27,447 bases of DNA. It comes from an uncultured Campylobacter sp. (GTDB taxonomy: Bacteria; Campylobacterota; Campylobacteria; Campylobacterales; Campylobacteraceae). Of the stretch, positions 6,744-16,200 are shown in pieces. Each line of letters starts with the position of its first letter. Positions within the stretch are counted from its first letter, which is position 1. The notes beneath the pieces are model-generated. The model had not been told where the DNA came from. It made no database searches and worked only from the letters and a program-made list of their open reading frames with translations. Both the position numbers and the translations under genes were made by a program. The stretch covers positions 1-27,447 of the forward strand of contig NZ_CAJPRT010000021.1 of the NCBI RefSeq assembly GCF_905373215.1, read 5' to 3'.

Positions 6744-7106
6744 TTTTTCTCCTTTGTGGCATTTCGCCTTAAAATTTTGGATGGATTTTAGCAAGCGAAT
6801 GTGTTCTCAGTGTATCCTTTTGCGATTTTAAAAATTTATCTGCCGTCCCATTCGCCGCTCCTGCATTAAATTTAGCGAATTTTACCATAATTCGGCCGCC
6901 TCCTTGCGGCAAGAACGATCCTTTTTGATCGGCTCATTACGAGCACGGACGAGCCTGTGCGCCGCATAAATTCGTAGCGTAGCGTGAAATTTCCGTCCGA
7001 TTGCAAAGCTTGGGTTTGAGCTTAAATTTAAAAATCCGCCCCGCCGTCGTAAGCTAAAATTTTGCGCGATTGTTTTAAAATACGTTTAAAATTTTAAGGA
7101 AAGCTC
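6744..7106. other. Intergenic region between divergent genes
   Basis: About 360 bp carrying the presumed promoters of the minus-strand glutathione peroxidase-like gene and the plus-strand DUF4272 gene. Candidate -10 boxes are a TGC-TAAAAT on the minus strand near 6784-6792 and TAAAAT near 7076-7081 on the plus strand, both weak. The middle contains GC-rich sequence without a credible reading frame. Confidence 0.4.
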
Positions 7107-7850
7107 ATGGCATTTTCGGATTTTTTTAAAAAAGGCGGCAAAAATAGCGCAAACGCCGCAAAGATCGGCAAGACCGCGCAGGAGCGCAAGGATATAAGCA
7201 TCGAAATTTTAAAATCGCAGGGCGTGCCGTATATAGATCATCTGCCGCTGCGATACGAGACGGACGAGGTCGCCCCGCGCGAAAAGGACGAAGTCATCGC
7301 CCGCGCGATCTGTTCTTACGCGGCGATAATGTGCGCCTGCTCGATCAGAGACGAGGGCAAGCTCGCGGATGAGGGTAAGCAGGGCGCGCAGGGTTTTCTT
7401 ACGAACCGCTACGGCTGCATAGACAAGCTTACGCGCATGGAGCGCCGCGTCACGCAGGGCGAGGCAAGCCGCGACGAGGCCGTAAATATGGGCTGGAAAT
7501 ACGAGTCGCTGTGGGCGCTGATGTGGGCCATGGGGCTCGTGGAGGAGCTTAGCTTTCCGAGCGAGATCTGCGACTGCGCCTTTGTGATGGACACCTTTAG
7601 CGGCGGCGATTTTTCGGCGCGCGTGAAGCTACGCGATACGGATGAAATTTTACAGGTACTCGATCTCATCTACCGCTACCACTGGGCGTGCGTAAATGCC
7701 CGCGTACACGGCTCAGACTGCGCGGGGCTTGATGAAGGGGTCGTGATGGAGAGGCGCGGCGGGCTAGAGTGGATGTGCTGCAAGGGGGACGAGAATGATG
7801 ATCCGGCAGACGAATACAATGCGTGGGATTATCCGGACTTGAACACCTAG
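7107..7850 (+). CDS. DUF4272 domain-containing protein
   Basis: A 247-residue soluble protein of unknown function. The features match the DUF4272 family: an N-terminal R..IS..IL...GVP......P........R....I..RAI block (residues about 27-75), a central NMGWKYESLWALMWAMGLVEEL (about 127-148), a later DLIYRYHWACVNAR (about 187-200), VVMERRGGLEWM (about 213-224) and a C-terminal WDYPDLNT resembling the family's usual WD..DTPT end. No signal peptide or membrane segment is present; the N-terminus is Lys/Ala-rich and variable. ATG 7107 follows AAGGAAA at about 7097-7103. No biochemical role is known to me. The gene lies next to a decayed paralogue array and appears to be transcribed alone. Confidence 0.85.
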   Translation: MAFSDFFKKGGKNSANAAKIGKTAQERKDISIEILKSQGVPYIDHLPLRYETDEVAPREKDEVIARAICSYAAIMCACSIRDEGKLADEGKQGAQGFLTNRYGCIDKLTRMERRVTQGEASRDEAVNMGWKYESLWALMWAMGLVEELSFPSEICDCAFVMDTFSGGDFSARVKLRDTDEILQVLDLIYRYHWACVNARVHGSDCAGLDEGVVMERRGGLEWMCCKGDENDDPADEYNAWDYPDLNT

Positions 7851-7861
7851 CAACCCTTTTT

Positions 7862-8320
7862 TCCTTTATACGTTGTTGGAAATTTCGCCGAATTTCAGTC
7901 ACGTATTATAATATACGCTCCTTCATTCGGCTCATTTCCGCCTCGTCTAAAGAAAAAAATACTGCGCCTTATCTTTGTGCGCGCTGTCTTATTTTGCTAT
8001 ACGTCGTGGCGTCTAAAATTTGCTCGGTCACGTATTGCATATACGCTCCCATTCGAATTTCATCCGCGCCTCGTCTAGCTTCGCAATACTGCCGCCTGTA
8101 TTCTTTTGCTCAAAATTAAATTCGCCGAGATTTCGTGAAAAATACTTTACCTTATTTCCGTGGAGCGGTATTTTCTCGCACTACTTTTAGTTGCCTTAAA
8201 ATTTTACTCGGTCGCCGCCCATACGGTAATTTCCATCGTAAAATTTTAAGTCGCTCGGTCTGGCCTCGCGATACTATCGCCTGTGTTTTGCGCTAAAATT
8301 TAACCTCGATCACGCGCTGT
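7862..8320 (-). pseudogene. Decayed tandem copies of a small paralogous gene
   Basis: Two clear and one more diverged unit share blocks. Plus-strand TCACGTATTATAATATACGC at 7899-7918 and TCACGTATTGCATATACGCT at 8028-8047 begin matching units, each followed about 20 nt later by CCTCGTCTA; a third match starts near 8207 (CTCGGTCGCC). On the minus strand the units read as related peptides in shifting frames: TGDSIARPDRAT (8284 down), TGGSIAKLDEARMKFEWE (8099 down), YMQYVTEQILDATTYSKIRQ (about 8043 down), DEAEMSRMKERIL then stop then YVTEIRRNFQQRIKEKR (7947 down). Conserved words (TG-SIA-LDEA, YVTE, Q-R) indicate a former family of small proteins, now broken by frameshifts and stops. The family is not recognised. 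Confidence 0.5.
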
Positions 8321-8510
8321 TTTTTCTAAATCCAAAATATTTGCCGACGGATAAAAAAGCATACCGAATATGAGATAAATTTATAAATTGATTGGAGATG
8401 GAATTTTAAAATTCTATTGCGAACTGCGCAAGAAATATCGCAAACGCGATCCGCTGAAATTCAGACGTAGCCTGCTAAATTTCAGGGCGCCGTGGAATTT
8501 TAGAATTTAA

Positions 8511-8545
8511 AGTTGCGGGCGAGCAAGGCGCCCGTCCGCGTATTT
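8511..8545 (-). terminator. Possible weak terminator after tpx
   Basis: On the minus strand CGGGCG, a 7-nt loop and CGCCCG form a 6-bp GC stem followed by CAACTTT. It lies about 60 nt after the tpx stop. The T run is poor, so this is only a candidate. Confidence 0.3.
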
Positions 8546-8600
8546 TAAGCCCGCTAAATTTAAGCGAGCGAACGTCTGCACCGCAAACCCAAAAATTGCA

Positions 8601-9131
8601 TCAGCCCTGCGTCGCAGCGCTTCCGCTCGCAAACGCCGCCGCATTCAGCGCCGCGTCGTAATCGGGCTCATCTACGATGTCGTCCGTGATCTGCTTGTAG
8701 GCGATCTTGCCTGCCGTGTCCACGACGAAAACCGCGCGGCACGTTAGCCCCGCAAGCGCGCCGTCTGCGATCAGCACGCCGTATGCGCGCGCAAACTCCT
8801 TATCGCGAAAATCGCTTAGAGCGCGTAAATTTTTGATCCCCTCGGTCGAACAAAATCTGCCCGCGGCAAATGGCAGATCCATCGAGATCACGAAAACCTC
8901 GGTATTTTTTATGCTCGCGGCGCGCTCGTTAAATTTGCGCGTCTCGGTCGCGCACACGTCCGTATCCAGGGACGGCACGGCGATGATGACCTGCGCCTTG
9001 CCCGTGCCGCCGCCGACTTTGACCTCGCTAAGATCGGCCGCGACCAGACTAACCACAGGCGCCTTATCTCCAAGCTTAAGCTCGCTGCCCGAAAGACCGA
9101 CGCTTACGCCTTGCAATTTGGTTTGTTGCAT
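8601..9131 (-). CDS. tpx: Thiol peroxidase (Tpx)
   Basis: A 176-residue atypical 2-Cys peroxiredoxin of the Tpx subfamily, which reduces H2O2 and preferably alkyl hydroperoxides, with electrons from thioredoxin. The peroxidatic Cys60 lies in PSLDTDVCATETRKFN and the resolving Cys94 in GRFCSTEGI, matching the Cys61/Cys95 pair of E. coli Tpx. GLSGSELKLGDKAP near the N-terminus is the family signature start. The last residues (ASGSAATQG) are a low-complexity Ala/Ser-rich tail, slightly longer than usual. No signal peptide is seen; the tpx products of Campylobacter are handled as soluble antioxidants. ATG 9131 follows AAGGAAA with 4-5 nt spacing. It forms a single-gene unit with its own -10 box. 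Confidence 0.95.
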   Translation of the reverse strand: MQQTKLQGVSVGLSGSELKLGDKAPVVSLVAADLSEVKVGGGTGKAQVIIAVPSLDTDVCATETRKFNERAASIKNTEVFVISMDLPFAAGRFCSTEGIKNLRALSDFRDKEFARAYGVLIADGALAGLTCRAVFVVDTAGKIAYKQITDDIVDEPDYDAALNAAAFASGSAATQG

Positions 9132-9700
9132 GATTTTCCTTTGTTTTGAAATTTAAAACGGGCGCATTATAGCCCGCGAAAGCAAACGCCTACTAAATCC
9201 GAAAACAGGCGAGCTCGGGCGTCGGCTCGGCCGATATGAGCGGCGCGTAGATCGCTATGCGAAGATGAAATTTTACGGCGCAAAGCGGCGGCACAATTAA
9301 AGTACTCCGAGAATACCGCTACTCGCATAAAGCACTGATGGTCGCGATCCGATATAGGTCTATGATAGTTGTACTCCGCCTTAAGGCTGCACCGAAGGTA
9401 AAATTTCGCCCTGCTTACGCGATCTGCTTGCAGCGATTTTGTCCGTGAATGTAAATCAAAGCGATAGCGCCGCACGCGCTTTATCTGAGAATGAATAAAT
9501 CTCTAGTAAAACGATAGGCGCGGCATCATGAGCGCGCTTTAAGTTATGTTTTGAATTTTTAAATTTAATTGAAATTTTTTGATCTAAATTTGCGACCGGC
9601 AGGAGTTAAACTTATGAGTTGAAATTTTATTTGAAGCTAGAGCGTGAGTTAAAATTTCGGCTCGTGAAGTAGGTTAAATTTAAGTGCTGTTTTAAAATTT
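9132..9700. other. Intergenic region between tpx and the fusA terminator
   Basis: About 570 bp without a convincing gene. A 102-codon open frame on the minus strand (9167-9475) is Arg/Ser-rich, lacks a ribosome-binding site, runs across the tpx promoter region and has no family look. The stretch 9540-9700 is AT-rich spacer with repeated AAATTT words. Confidence 0.5.
9166..9171 (-). promoter_or_regulatory. Candidate -10 box of tpx
   Basis: TATAAT on the minus strand, 34 nt upstream of ATG 9131, embedded in GGGC-TATAAT-GCGCCC. The -35 region shows no consensus. The flanking GGGC/GCCC bases could pair, but the centre would be the -10 box itself. Confidence 0.5.
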
Positions 9701-9748
9701 AAAAAAGCGCCGGGGTTGGCGATAAAGTTATCGCCGCACCCTAGCGCT
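9701..9748 (-). terminator. Strong rho-independent terminator of the rpsL-rpsG-fusA unit
   Basis: On the minus strand GGCGATAA and TTATCGCC pair perfectly around CT, with outer pairing GGGT/ACCC and AGCGC/GCGCT, then TTTTTT. It begins only 7 nt after the fusA stop and closes the whole ribosomal/RNA polymerase cluster. Confidence 0.9.
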
Positions 9749-9755
9749 CGTTAAA

Positions 9756-11831
9756 TTAGCCGTTGCGCTTTTTGATGATCTCTTCGCCGACATTCTTAGG
9801 AACCTCGTCGTAGTGATCAAATTCCATCGAATAGGTCGCGCGACCCTGTGTCTGAGAGCGCAGATCGGTCGAGTAACCGAACATCTCCGAAAGCGGGCAA
9901 AATGCGTCGATGATCTTGTTGCCGCCGCGTTCGCTCATATTATTGACCTGTCCGCGGCGTTTGTTTAGATCGCCGATGACGTCGCCCATATACTCCTCGG
10001 GAGTTTCTACCTCAACCTTCATCATAGGCTCCAAGATCACGGCACCCGCTTTTCTAGCGCCCTCTTTAAAGCCCATAGAAGCGGCGAGTTTAAACGCCAT
10101 TTCGGAGCTATCGACTTCGTGGTAGCTTCCGTCATAGACCGTTACGCGCACGTCCTCGACCGGATATCCCGCCAAAACGCCGTTTTGCATCGCCTCTTGG
10201 CAGCCCTTATCGACTGCGGGGATGTATTCTTTAGGAATCGCGCCGCCTTTGATATCGTTTACGAACTCATATCCGGTGCCAGGCTCCAAAGGCTCTAGGC
10301 GCAAAAATACGTGACCGTATTGACCGCGACCGCCCGACTGCTTGGCGTATTTGTACTCCTGCTCGACCGTTTTGCGGATAGTCTCGCGATATGCGACCTG
10401 CGGCTGTCCGACCTCGGCCTCGACTTTAAATTCTCTAAGCATTCTATCTACGATGATCTCGAGGTGTAGCTCGCCCATTCCCGAAATGATCGTCTGTCCG
10501 CTCTCTTCGTCGGTCGCAACCCTGAAGCTCGGATCTTCTTGTGCCAATTTTTGAAGTGCGATACCCATTTTTTCTTGATCGGCTTTGGTTTTAGGCTCTA
10601 CCGCTACGCTGATAACGGGATCAGGAAATTCCATACGCTCTAAAATTACTTTATCTTTTTCGCTAGCTAGAGTATCGCCCGTAAGGGTATCTTTCAGACC
10701 CACAACGGCGCCGATCTCGCCCGCATATAGCTCTTTGATCTCTTCGCGTTTATTTGAGTGCATTCTTAGCAAGCGGCCGATGCGCTCTTTTTTACCCTTG
10801 CCGGTATTTACGACGTAGCTACCGCTTTCCAAAACACCGCGATATACGCGCACGAAAGTAAGCTGTCCTACGAACGGATCGGTCATAATCTTAAATCCAA
10901 GACCCGCGAACTCGCCCTCGTCGGTAGAGCTTACGTGAACCTCGCTACCGTCCTCATACTGGCCCTTAATCGCAGGCACTTCATCAGGCGCAGGTAGATA
11001 ATCTACGACCGCATCTAGCAAAGGCTGCACGCCTTTATTTTTAAACGCGGTGCCGCATAGCATAGGAAAAAAGCTTAGGCTTAAGCAGCCTTTCTTGATG
11101 CCCTTTTTAATCTCTTCTACGCTTAGCTCTTCGCCGTTAAAATACTTCTCCATCAAAGCTTCATCAGTCTCTGCTACCGCCTCAATCATCTTATCGCGAT
11201 ACTCTTGCGCTTTTTCTCGTAATTCAGCAGGAATTTCAACGATCTCGGGAGCAGAAGGACCCTTGCTATCATCCCAAACGAGCGCCTTCATAGTAACCAA
11301 ATCGATAACGCCCTTAAAATCATCCTCTGCGCCGATCGGAATTTGAATCGGAACAGGATGGGCTTTGAGCCTATCTTTTACCTGCTGTTCGACATTATAA
11401 AAATTTGCGCCTACGCGGTCCATCTTATTTACGAAAATGATGCGCGGAACATGGTATTTATTCGCTTGGCGCCAAACGGTCTCACTTTGAGGCTGAACGC
11501 CGCCTACAGAGCAAAATACTGCTACCGCACCATCTAAAACGCGCATCGAGCGCTCGACTTCGATAGTAAAGTCAACGTGACCCGGGGTGTCGATCAAATT
11601 TATCTGATGATTATTCCAAAAGCAGGTAGTTGCCGCAGACGTGATCGTAATGCCACGCTCGCGCTCCTGCTCCATCCAGTCCATAGTGGCGGCACCCTCG
11701 TGGACCTCGCCAATCTTATGGCTCATACCGGTAAAAAATAGAATTCTTTCGCTTGTAGTGGTCTTTCCGGCATCGATGTGAGCGGCAATACCGATGTTTC
11801 TAACCATATGTAAAGGGGTTTTTCTTGCCAT
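9756..11831 (-). CDS. fusA: Translation elongation factor G
   Basis: The 691-residue GTPase that drives tRNA-mRNA translocation on the ribosome and, with ribosome recycling factor, subunit splitting. G-domain motifs are complete: G1 AHIDAGKTTT (about 17-26), switch I with RGITITSAATT, G3 DTPGHVDF, G4 NKMDRVGA and G5 GTAFKN. Domains II to V follow, with the domain IV tip region HEVDSSEMAFKLAA and the conserved end SMEFDHYDEVP. The length is standard. ATG 11831 sits 9 nt after the rpsG stop, and the Shine-Dalgarno AGGAGGG overlaps the rpsG TAG, which implies coupled translation. It is the last gene of the rpsL-rpsG-fusA unit. The usual fusidic-acid target residues were not checked one by one. 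Confidence 0.98.
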   Translation of the reverse strand: MARKTPLHMVRNIGIAAHIDAGKTTTSERILFFTGMSHKIGEVHEGAATMDWMEQERERGITITSAATTCFWNNHQINLIDTPGHVDFTIEVERSMRVLDGAVAVFCSVGGVQPQSETVWRQANKYHVPRIIFVNKMDRVGANFYNVEQQVKDRLKAHPVPIQIPIGAEDDFKGVIDLVTMKALVWDDSKGPSAPEIVEIPAELREKAQEYRDKMIEAVAETDEALMEKYFNGEELSVEEIKKGIKKGCLSLSFFPMLCGTAFKNKGVQPLLDAVVDYLPAPDEVPAIKGQYEDGSEVHVSSTDEGEFAGLGFKIMTDPFVGQLTFVRVYRGVLESGSYVVNTGKGKKERIGRLLRMHSNKREEIKELYAGEIGAVVGLKDTLTGDTLASEKDKVILERMEFPDPVISVAVEPKTKADQEKMGIALQKLAQEDPSFRVATDEESGQTIISGMGELHLEIIVDRMLREFKVEAEVGQPQVAYRETIRKTVEQEYKYAKQSGGRGQYGHVFLRLEPLEPGTGYEFVNDIKGGAIPKEYIPAVDKGCQEAMQNGVLAGYPVEDVRVTVYDGSYHEVDSSEMAFKLAASMGFKEGARKAGAVILEPMMKVEVETPEEYMGDVIGDLNKRRGQVNNMSERGGNKIIDAFCPLSEMFGYSTDLRSQTQGRATYSMEFDHYDEVPKNVGEEIIKKRNG

Positions 11832-11840
11832 AATGCCCTC

Positions 11841-12311
11841 CTACCAACGATAATGCGCGAAAGCTTTGTTGGCTTCTGCCATCTTGTAGGTGTCTTCTTT
11901 CTTTTTAAATGAAGAGCCTTTAGAATTTGCGGCGTCCATAAGCTCGTAAGCCAGGCGCTCTATCATCGTGCGCTCGCTTCTTTTTCTCGCAAAGGAGATA
12001 ATCCAGCGAATAGCCAAAGCCTGCTGTCGAGCTGGCCTGACCTCGATCGGAACCTGATAAGTTGCACCGCCTACACGACGAGATTTTACCTCCATCAAAG
12101 GCTTAACGTTATCGATGGCATCGTTAAAAATTTCGATGCCTTTCTTCTCACCGCCTTTATTGTCGATGAAATTTAAAGCGCCGTACATAATCTCGGTAGC
12201 GACGCTCTTTTTGCCGTCGAACATAAGCGAATTAATAAATTTTGTGATTACCTTGCTGTCATAAATCGGATCAGGCATAACTTCCCTAACGGGAGCTTTT
12301 CTTCTTCTCAT
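11841..12311 (-). CDS. rpsG: 30S ribosomal protein S7
   Basis: The 156-residue primary assembly protein of the 30S head, which binds the 3' major domain of 16S rRNA and lies near the E site. The opening MRRRKAPVREVMPDPIYDSK, the RPARQQALAIRWIISFARKR core and the C-terminal AFAHYRW are all typical. Length is standard for bacteria. ATG 12311 is 69 nt downstream of the rpsL stop; the spacer is AT-rich with TTAAAATTTGAAGGAATAAA before the start. In enterobacteria S7 represses its own operon by binding the rpsL-rpsG spacer; here the spacer is short and conservation of that control was not established. Confidence 0.98.
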   Translation of the reverse strand: MRRRKAPVREVMPDPIYDSKVITKFINSLMFDGKKSVATEIMYGALNFIDNKGGEKKGIEIFNDAIDNVKPLMEVKSRRVGGATYQVPIEVRPARQQALAIRWIISFARKRSERTMIERLAYELMDAANSKGSSFKKKEDTYKMAEANKAFAHYRW

Positions 12312-12380
12312 TTTATTCCTTCAAATTTTAAAATTTTACTCAAACTCGGCAAAACCTAGTACCGGTCTGTTTCGGCTAAA

Positions 12381-12755
12381 CTATTTTTTAGGTCGTTTAG
12401 CACCGTATTTTGATCTTGCAACGGTTCGTTTCGCAACGCCTGCAGTATCGAGTGCACCGCGGACGATGTGGTATTTAACGCCCGGTAGGTCCTTTACGCG
12501 ACCGCCGCGAACTAGCACGATGGAGTGCTCTTGTAGATTGTGACCTTCACCGCCGATATAGCTGATGACTTCAAATCCGCTAGTAAGCCTTACTTTGGCA
12601 ACTTTACGAAGCGCAGAGTTTGGTTTTTTAGGGGTCGTGGTATAGACCTTAGTGCAAACTCCTCTTCGTTGAGGGCAATTCTTTAGCGCCGGAGACTTCG
12701 ATTTCTCGGTAAGCTTCTTGCGCTCTTTTCTGACCAATTGATTTATGGTTGGCAC
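12381..12755 (-). CDS. rpsL: 30S ribosomal protein S12
   Basis: The 124-residue decoding-centre protein of the 30S subunit. The streptomycin-relevant segments are of the sensitive type: TTTPKKPNSALRK with Lys43 and GGRVKDLPGV with Lys88 and Pro in place. Asp88-type beta-methylthiolation would occur in this same KDLP loop if RimO is present elsewhere. ATG 12755 is preceded by AAAGGAAAG with close spacing. It heads the rpsL-rpsG-fusA part of the cluster and has its own candidate -10 box, so it need not depend on read-through from rpoC and the DoxX gene. Confidence 0.98.
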   Translation of the reverse strand: MPTINQLVRKERKKLTEKSKSPALKNCPQRRGVCTKVYTTTPKKPNSALRKVAKVRLTSGFEVISYIGGEGHNLQEHSIVLVRGGRVKDLPGVKYHIVRGALDTAGVAKRTVARSKYGAKRPKK

Positions 12756-12793
12756 ATCTTTCCTTTCACAAAAATTTATTCAAAAAGATTTGG

Positions 12794-12799
12794 ATTATA
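12794..12799 (-). promoter_or_regulatory. Candidate -10 box of rpsL-rpsG-fusA
   Basis: TATAAT on the minus strand, 38 nt upstream of the rpsL ATG, in the 83-nt gap after the DoxX gene. There is no clear -35 box, but the upstream sequence is AT-rich (GTTAAATTTACG, GTTTAAAC). It would provide a separate transcription start for the str-type genes. Confidence 0.5.
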
Positions 12800-12838
12800 C
12801 TTTGTTTAAACTTACAGAAACGTAAATTTAACTAAATT

Positions 12839-13228
12839 TTAATCTCTAATCAGTACAAACTCTCCGCCACCGCAGATCACTAAGCAGATCGCAGCAGAAA
12901 GATACAGATATACGATTTCCAGCTCAAATCCACCCACGCCGGTAAGCGCGCTCAACGGAGCGTGTAGGACATATATTATCATGAGCACGTTTGCAATCAC
13001 AAGTAAAGCGCCTATACGGCAAAATACGCCTATGATTATCATCGCTGGCGCCAGCACCTCGCCTACGTATGCACCGTAAGCCACTAAATCCGGAATTCCT
13101 CTGGCTACCAACATCGATTTTACGCCGTCTATGCCGTGAGTAAGCTTAAAAATTCCGTGCATTAAAAGGCAAATTCCAAGCCCCAACCTAATAAATAAAA
13201 GACCGAAATTTATGTTGATCATATTCAT
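12839..13228 (-). CDS. DoxX family membrane protein
   Basis: A 129-residue integral membrane protein of the DoxX family, with four predicted hydrophobic segments (about 8-26, 47-68, 72-90 and 102-125). The opening LLFIRLGLGICLLMHGIFKLTHG is the typical DoxX signature, followed by the GIP..VAYGAYVGEVLAPAMIIIG block. Members are small inner-membrane proteins linked in some bacteria to redox or thiol stress; no clear activity is established for this type. ATG 13228 follows AAAGGA with 7-nt spacing; a second in-frame ATG lies two codons on. The gene sits 35 nt after rpoC and 83 nt before rpsL, so it is inside the otherwise standard rpoBC-rpsL order and probably shares the rpoBC message. Confidence 0.88.
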   Translation of the reverse strand: MNMININFGLLFIRLGLGICLLMHGIFKLTHGIDGVKSMLVARGIPDLVAYGAYVGEVLAPAMIIIGVFCRIGALLVIANVLMIIYVLHAPLSALTGVGGFELEIVYLYLSAAICLVICGGGEFVLIRD

Positions 13229-13263
13229 GCTTTATCCTTTAAATTTAGGGCTTGCGCCCAAAA

Positions 13264-16200
13264 TTATTTTTTGAGTTTGACCTCTTTGTCCTTATACAGA
13301 CCCGTTCCCACAGGGATTATGCGACCTAGGATGACGTTTTCTTTTAAGTCCTCCAATCGGTCAAATTTACCCGCGATACTAGCCTCGGTTAGAACCTTTG
13401 TAGTCTCTTGGAAGGATGCCGCCGAAATGACGCTATCGCTTCCGACGGCTGCACGAGTTACGCCCAGCAGTACGGACTCTGCAATCGCAGGCTCGCCACC
13501 AATTTTCATAATGCGCTCGTTTTCTTCTCTAAATCTGCGGCGGCTAATGAGATCGCCGACGATTAGCTGAGTATCGCCGCTATCGACGATTCGAACCTGG
13601 CGGAGCATCTGAGATACGATGATCTCGATATGCTTATCGCTGATAACGACGCCTTGAGAGCGATAAACCTGTTGAATTTCGCTTATCAGATAATAATGCA
13701 GCGCCTTTTCGCCTAAAATTCTAAGCACGTCGTGCGAGCTGATAACTCCGTCGGTAAGCTTCTCACCTGCGTGGACGAACTCGCCGTTTCTCACTTGGAT
13801 CTGGCGACTTTTATCGATTAGATACTCGGCGCTCGTCCCGTCCTCTCCCTCGATTACAATGCGCTCTTTTGCACGTAGCGCCTTATCGAAGCGAACGGTT
13901 CCGTCGATGTCTGCGATAATCGCGGTATTTTTCGGACGGCGCGCCTCAAATAGCTCCGATACGCGCGGCAAACCACCGGTGATATCTTTTGATTTCGCAG
14001 CAGCCTTTGGTGTCCTAGCCAAAATATCCGCAATCGCTACCTGATCGCCCTTATTCGTAAAAATTGCGGTCTTCGGTCCTAGATTATATTTGATAGGCTC
14101 TCCCTTGCTAGGAGTTACGATAATTGCCGGTTTGACGCCCTGCGGTAGGTATTCGTTGATAACCAAACGGCTTTGACCTGTAGTCTCGTCATATTGCTCC
14201 GTAGCGGTGTATCCAGGCTCGATATCCTCGAAGCTGATCTTACCCTCGCACTCTGCTGCTACCGGGATAGAATACGGATCCCACTCAGCGATAATCAAGC
14301 GATCATCTTTCTTAGGCTTGGCGATAATATCTTCGCTTTTTACGACGCTATTATCATCATAGGTAATGACAGATTCGCGCGGTATATAGTGACGGATCGC
14401 CTCTCTGCCGTTTTCATCGGAGATGACTACGTACATACCCTTCTCGCTTACGACGTGACCTTTTTTGATATCTCTTAGCCTCTCTAAATAATCGCCCTTG
14501 AGGATGAAATATTTAAGCGTACCATTTGCTCCCGCTTTGATCTTTTGAGTTACCGGCTCGCCGTCTTTGACGCGAAGTTCGCTGGCAAACGGAATTCGAG
14601 TAGGGATATTCCAGTCTTCTTTTATAACCTCCACTAAACTATCATTTTCTCCAACGGTTTCGCCGTCTTTGAAAACGATGTAGAATTTTCCCTCAACTTT
14701 ACCGCTTACGCCAGCAAGCTCAGTAGGCTTAGCTAGATCGTGGCGTCGGATAGCATATCTAAATTCTTCTTTCTTACCTTTTAGCGTAATATTCACATCG
14801 TCGTGAGTTATATCAATGCTTACCTTGCCGGTAATTGGGGCTTTGATCTTTGGCTCGACCAAAAGCACCGCGGCGTTTCTGCGGTTCATCACGATATTTT
14901 TACCGCCGTTTTCATAGGTCTTTACGTTGTAATATCTGATAAAGCCTTCCTTATCAGCGATTACTTGGCGATCTTGCTGCTCGGTAGATGCGGTACCGCC
15001 GGCGTGGAAGGTTCGTAGCGTAAGCTGCGTACCCGGCTCGCCGATTGATTGCGCAGAGATGATACCGACCGCTTCACCCGGTTTTACCAGCTTGCCCTCG
15101 CCCAAATTTACGCCGTAGCACTTCGCGCAAACCCCTTTTTCAGCCTTGCACGTAATAGGCGTGCGGATGCTTACGGATTTGATGCCTGCATCGACTATGG
15201 TGCGTACCTCATTAACGCCTAGAAGCGTGCCTTCAGTAAATAAAATTTCATTCGACACCGGATCAATCACATCCGAGCTTAGCACCCTACCCATAATCCT
15301 ATCGGCTAGGCTTTCTATTTGCGTTCCGTTCTCTACAATCTCAGTAACCTCGATACCCTCGTGCGTACCGCAGTCATGCATTGTAACCCTGACATTTTGC
15401 GCAACATCGATCAGCTTTCGCGTTAGATATCCCGCATTTGCGGTCTTAAGCGCCGTATCGGCAAGACCTTTACGCGCGCCGTGAGTCGAGATGAAGTACT
15501 CGTTTACGTTCAGACCCTCTCTAAAATTTGAAGTGATCGGCGTTTCGATGATTGAGCCGTCGGGCTTACTCATAAGACCTCTCATACCCGCTAGCTGTTT
15601 AATCTGCTCCGCGCTACCTCGCGCGCCGCTATCGGCCATCATATAAATAGAATTAAAGCCGTCCTTGTCCTTCTCCATCATCTTCATCATCTCATCGGCT
15701 AGCTTCTTGCTGGTGCTGGTCCAGATGTCGATGGTTTTATTATAGCGCTCGCCGTCGGTTAGCAAACCCGCGCCGTATTGGTTCTGAACCTCTCGCACCT
15801 GCTTTTTAGCCTCTTCTACAAGACCCGCTTTAGACTTCGGCACGATGATGTCCGAAACAGAGATCGAAACGCCCGCTTTGGTCGCGGATTCAAAGCCTAA
15901 ATTTTTAAGATTATCCAAAAATTCCGCGCTTATCTCAAGGCCACCGTTTTTATAGACGTAATCGACAAGCTCGGCGATATCCTTTTTCTTCATAATCTTA
16001 TTCCAAAGATGATCCGGAATAAAGCTAGGCAGGATCGATTTGATGATCAAGCGGCCCGCGGTCGTAAAGATAGTGCGGCGATCGATCATCGTTTTGATTT
16101 TGGCGTGAATATCTAGAGCGTTTGCTTCTACGGCAAGCATTACTTCATCGACGTTTGCAAAAATTTTATTTGTTCCTTTTGCACCCGGCTTTTCGAGGCT

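Larger units (their letters stand above)
7851..8600. other. 750-bp region with no intact gene
   Basis: The first 450 bp hold diverged tandem units that read as broken minus-strand coding sequence (see the separate entry). The remainder (about 8325-8600) is AT-rich spacer with two copies of the window's common palindrome (8400-8414 and 8493-8508) and a small GC hairpin before the end of tpx. No intact gene or RNA is recognisable. Confidence 0.6.

Noticed and set aside
9167..9475. 102-codon open frame on the minus strand
   Set aside because: Arg/Ser-rich, no ribosome-binding site, crosses the tpx promoter region and has no family resemblance.
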